Of a DNA stretch of 64,000 nt, positions 63,215-64,000 are shown one piece after another; positions within the stretch are counted from its first letter, which is position 1; every line of letters begins with the position of its first letter. Both the position numbers and the translations under genes were made by a program. Source of the stretch: Viola odorata (taxonomy: Eukaryota > Streptophyta > Magnoliopsida > Malpighiales > Violaceae); assembly GCA_963691705.1 (NCBI GenBank), contig OY829541.1, forward strand, positions 39,945,661-40,009,660, written 5' to 3'. The notes beneath the pieces were generated by a model. The model was not told the DNA's origin. It saw only the letters and a program-made list of their open reading frames with translations, and did no database searches.

Positions 63215-64000
63215 TAAGGTGCTGTTTAGTTACGGAGAATTTTTTGAAAATTTTCCAAAACTGGAATTATTTCTAAAATCTGTTTCACAGTCAAAAAATT
63301 CCATTTTGGAAAATTTTCGGAAATATTTCCATTTGGAAAACATTTTTCAAATTTTTAAATTTTTTTTTTTTTTACTTTAGTTCAATAACTTCATATTGTT
63401 AATCTAAACAAAATATATATGTTATTTTAGACATGTCTACCCTCGTAATTTTGATAATTAATATGTAGATTGATACAAATTGTAATAAAAATACTTCATA
63501 ATTGATATTTAACTAACTGATACTCCTAATTAAAATCATACGAGTAAAATTCAATAACCAACCGTGTTATAAGAAATTTCATGGCACGTGGCGCACCAAT
63601 GGCTTAATTAATTATGATTTAACTAACTAATGTTCGGTCACCTTTCTCATTTTGATTTTGCAGATTAATAAATATGAATTCAATTTTAATTTTAAAAAAT
63701 CAATTAAATGAGCTCATATTAAAGTTACACTTATATGTAACGAATATATTTAATAATTTTTCATTTTAAAAAATTAAAATTAATAGATACACATAGGACT
63801 CACTCACTCCTAATATTAAATAATTTGTAGTATGTTTGGAAATATTTCCATTTGGAAAACATTTTCCAAATTTTCGGAAATATTTCCATTTGGAAAACAT
63901 TTTCCAATTTTTTTTTATTACTTTAGTTCAATAAATTCATATTGTTAATCTAAAAATAATAATGTTATTTTAGACATGTCTGCCCTCGTAATTTTGATGA
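63215..64000 (+). repeat. Array unit 8, cut by window end
   Basis: The first 786 bases of a further unit. The array continues beyond the window. Confidence 0.95.

Noticed and set aside
1..64000. CRISPR array, phage or bacterial operon
   Set aside because: The only regular repeat is a 3437-bp transposon-derived satellite, and the genes are spliced eukaryotic genes.

Overview
The window is nuclear DNA from a flowering plant, most likely a eudicot. It is AT-rich, its genes are split by introns with GT..AG borders, and it carries a plant-type telomerase reverse transcriptase (TERT), a plant complex III hinge-protein gene (QCR6) with TGGGCY promoter elements, an Athila-type Ty3/gypsy retroelement and PIF/Harbinger-like DNA transposon remains. 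I cannot name the species. There are no bacterial-type operons, rRNA, tRNA or CRISPR features.

Layout. 1-1125: retroelement debris that looks like LTR sequence of one Ty3/gypsy family, with a 26-bp minisatellite and a 29-G run. 1126-7224: a decayed Athila-lineage element with protease, reverse transcriptase, RNase H, integrase, then a separate ATHILA-type ORF and a polypurine tract, broken by frameshifts and at least a dozen in-frame stops. 7225-9350: non-coding, AT- and pyrimidine-rich sequence containing an (AT)n microsatellite and a fragment of a vacuolar ATPase subunit c gene. 9351-17263: a complete 11-exon TERT gene whose splice model gives 1191 residues with all RT motifs. 19664-22700: QCR6 on the minus strand, convergent with TERT, encoding a 69-residue twin CX9C protein whose start codon is split by an intron. 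22894-26935: one complete and one partial unit of a 3437-bp tandem repeat, cut off by a gap of exactly 200 N (26936-27135).

After the gap the sequence restarts inside TERT exon 4. It repeats 10874-26935 at a constant offset of 16262, with no difference seen wherever I compared the two copies. It then runs on as the 3437-bp array to the window end: seven complete units plus a partial eighth (39156-64000). The simplest reading is that two contigs overlapping by 16 kb were placed in tandem instead of merged, so TERT and QCR6 may really be single-copy. A recent tandem duplication is the alternative.

The most interesting biology is the array. Each unit is bounded by imperfect inverted ends meeting at TTAA/TAA, contains related nested terminal sequences, an internal segmental duplication, a PIF/Harbinger transposase C-terminal fragment and an E2F-like GGCGGGAAA site. 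Units differ at only a handful of positions with no length change, so a DNA transposon seems to have become a young satellite immediately upstream of the QCR6 promoter. The two host genes act separately: TERT maintains telomeres in the nucleus, and QCR6 serves mitochondrial complex III.
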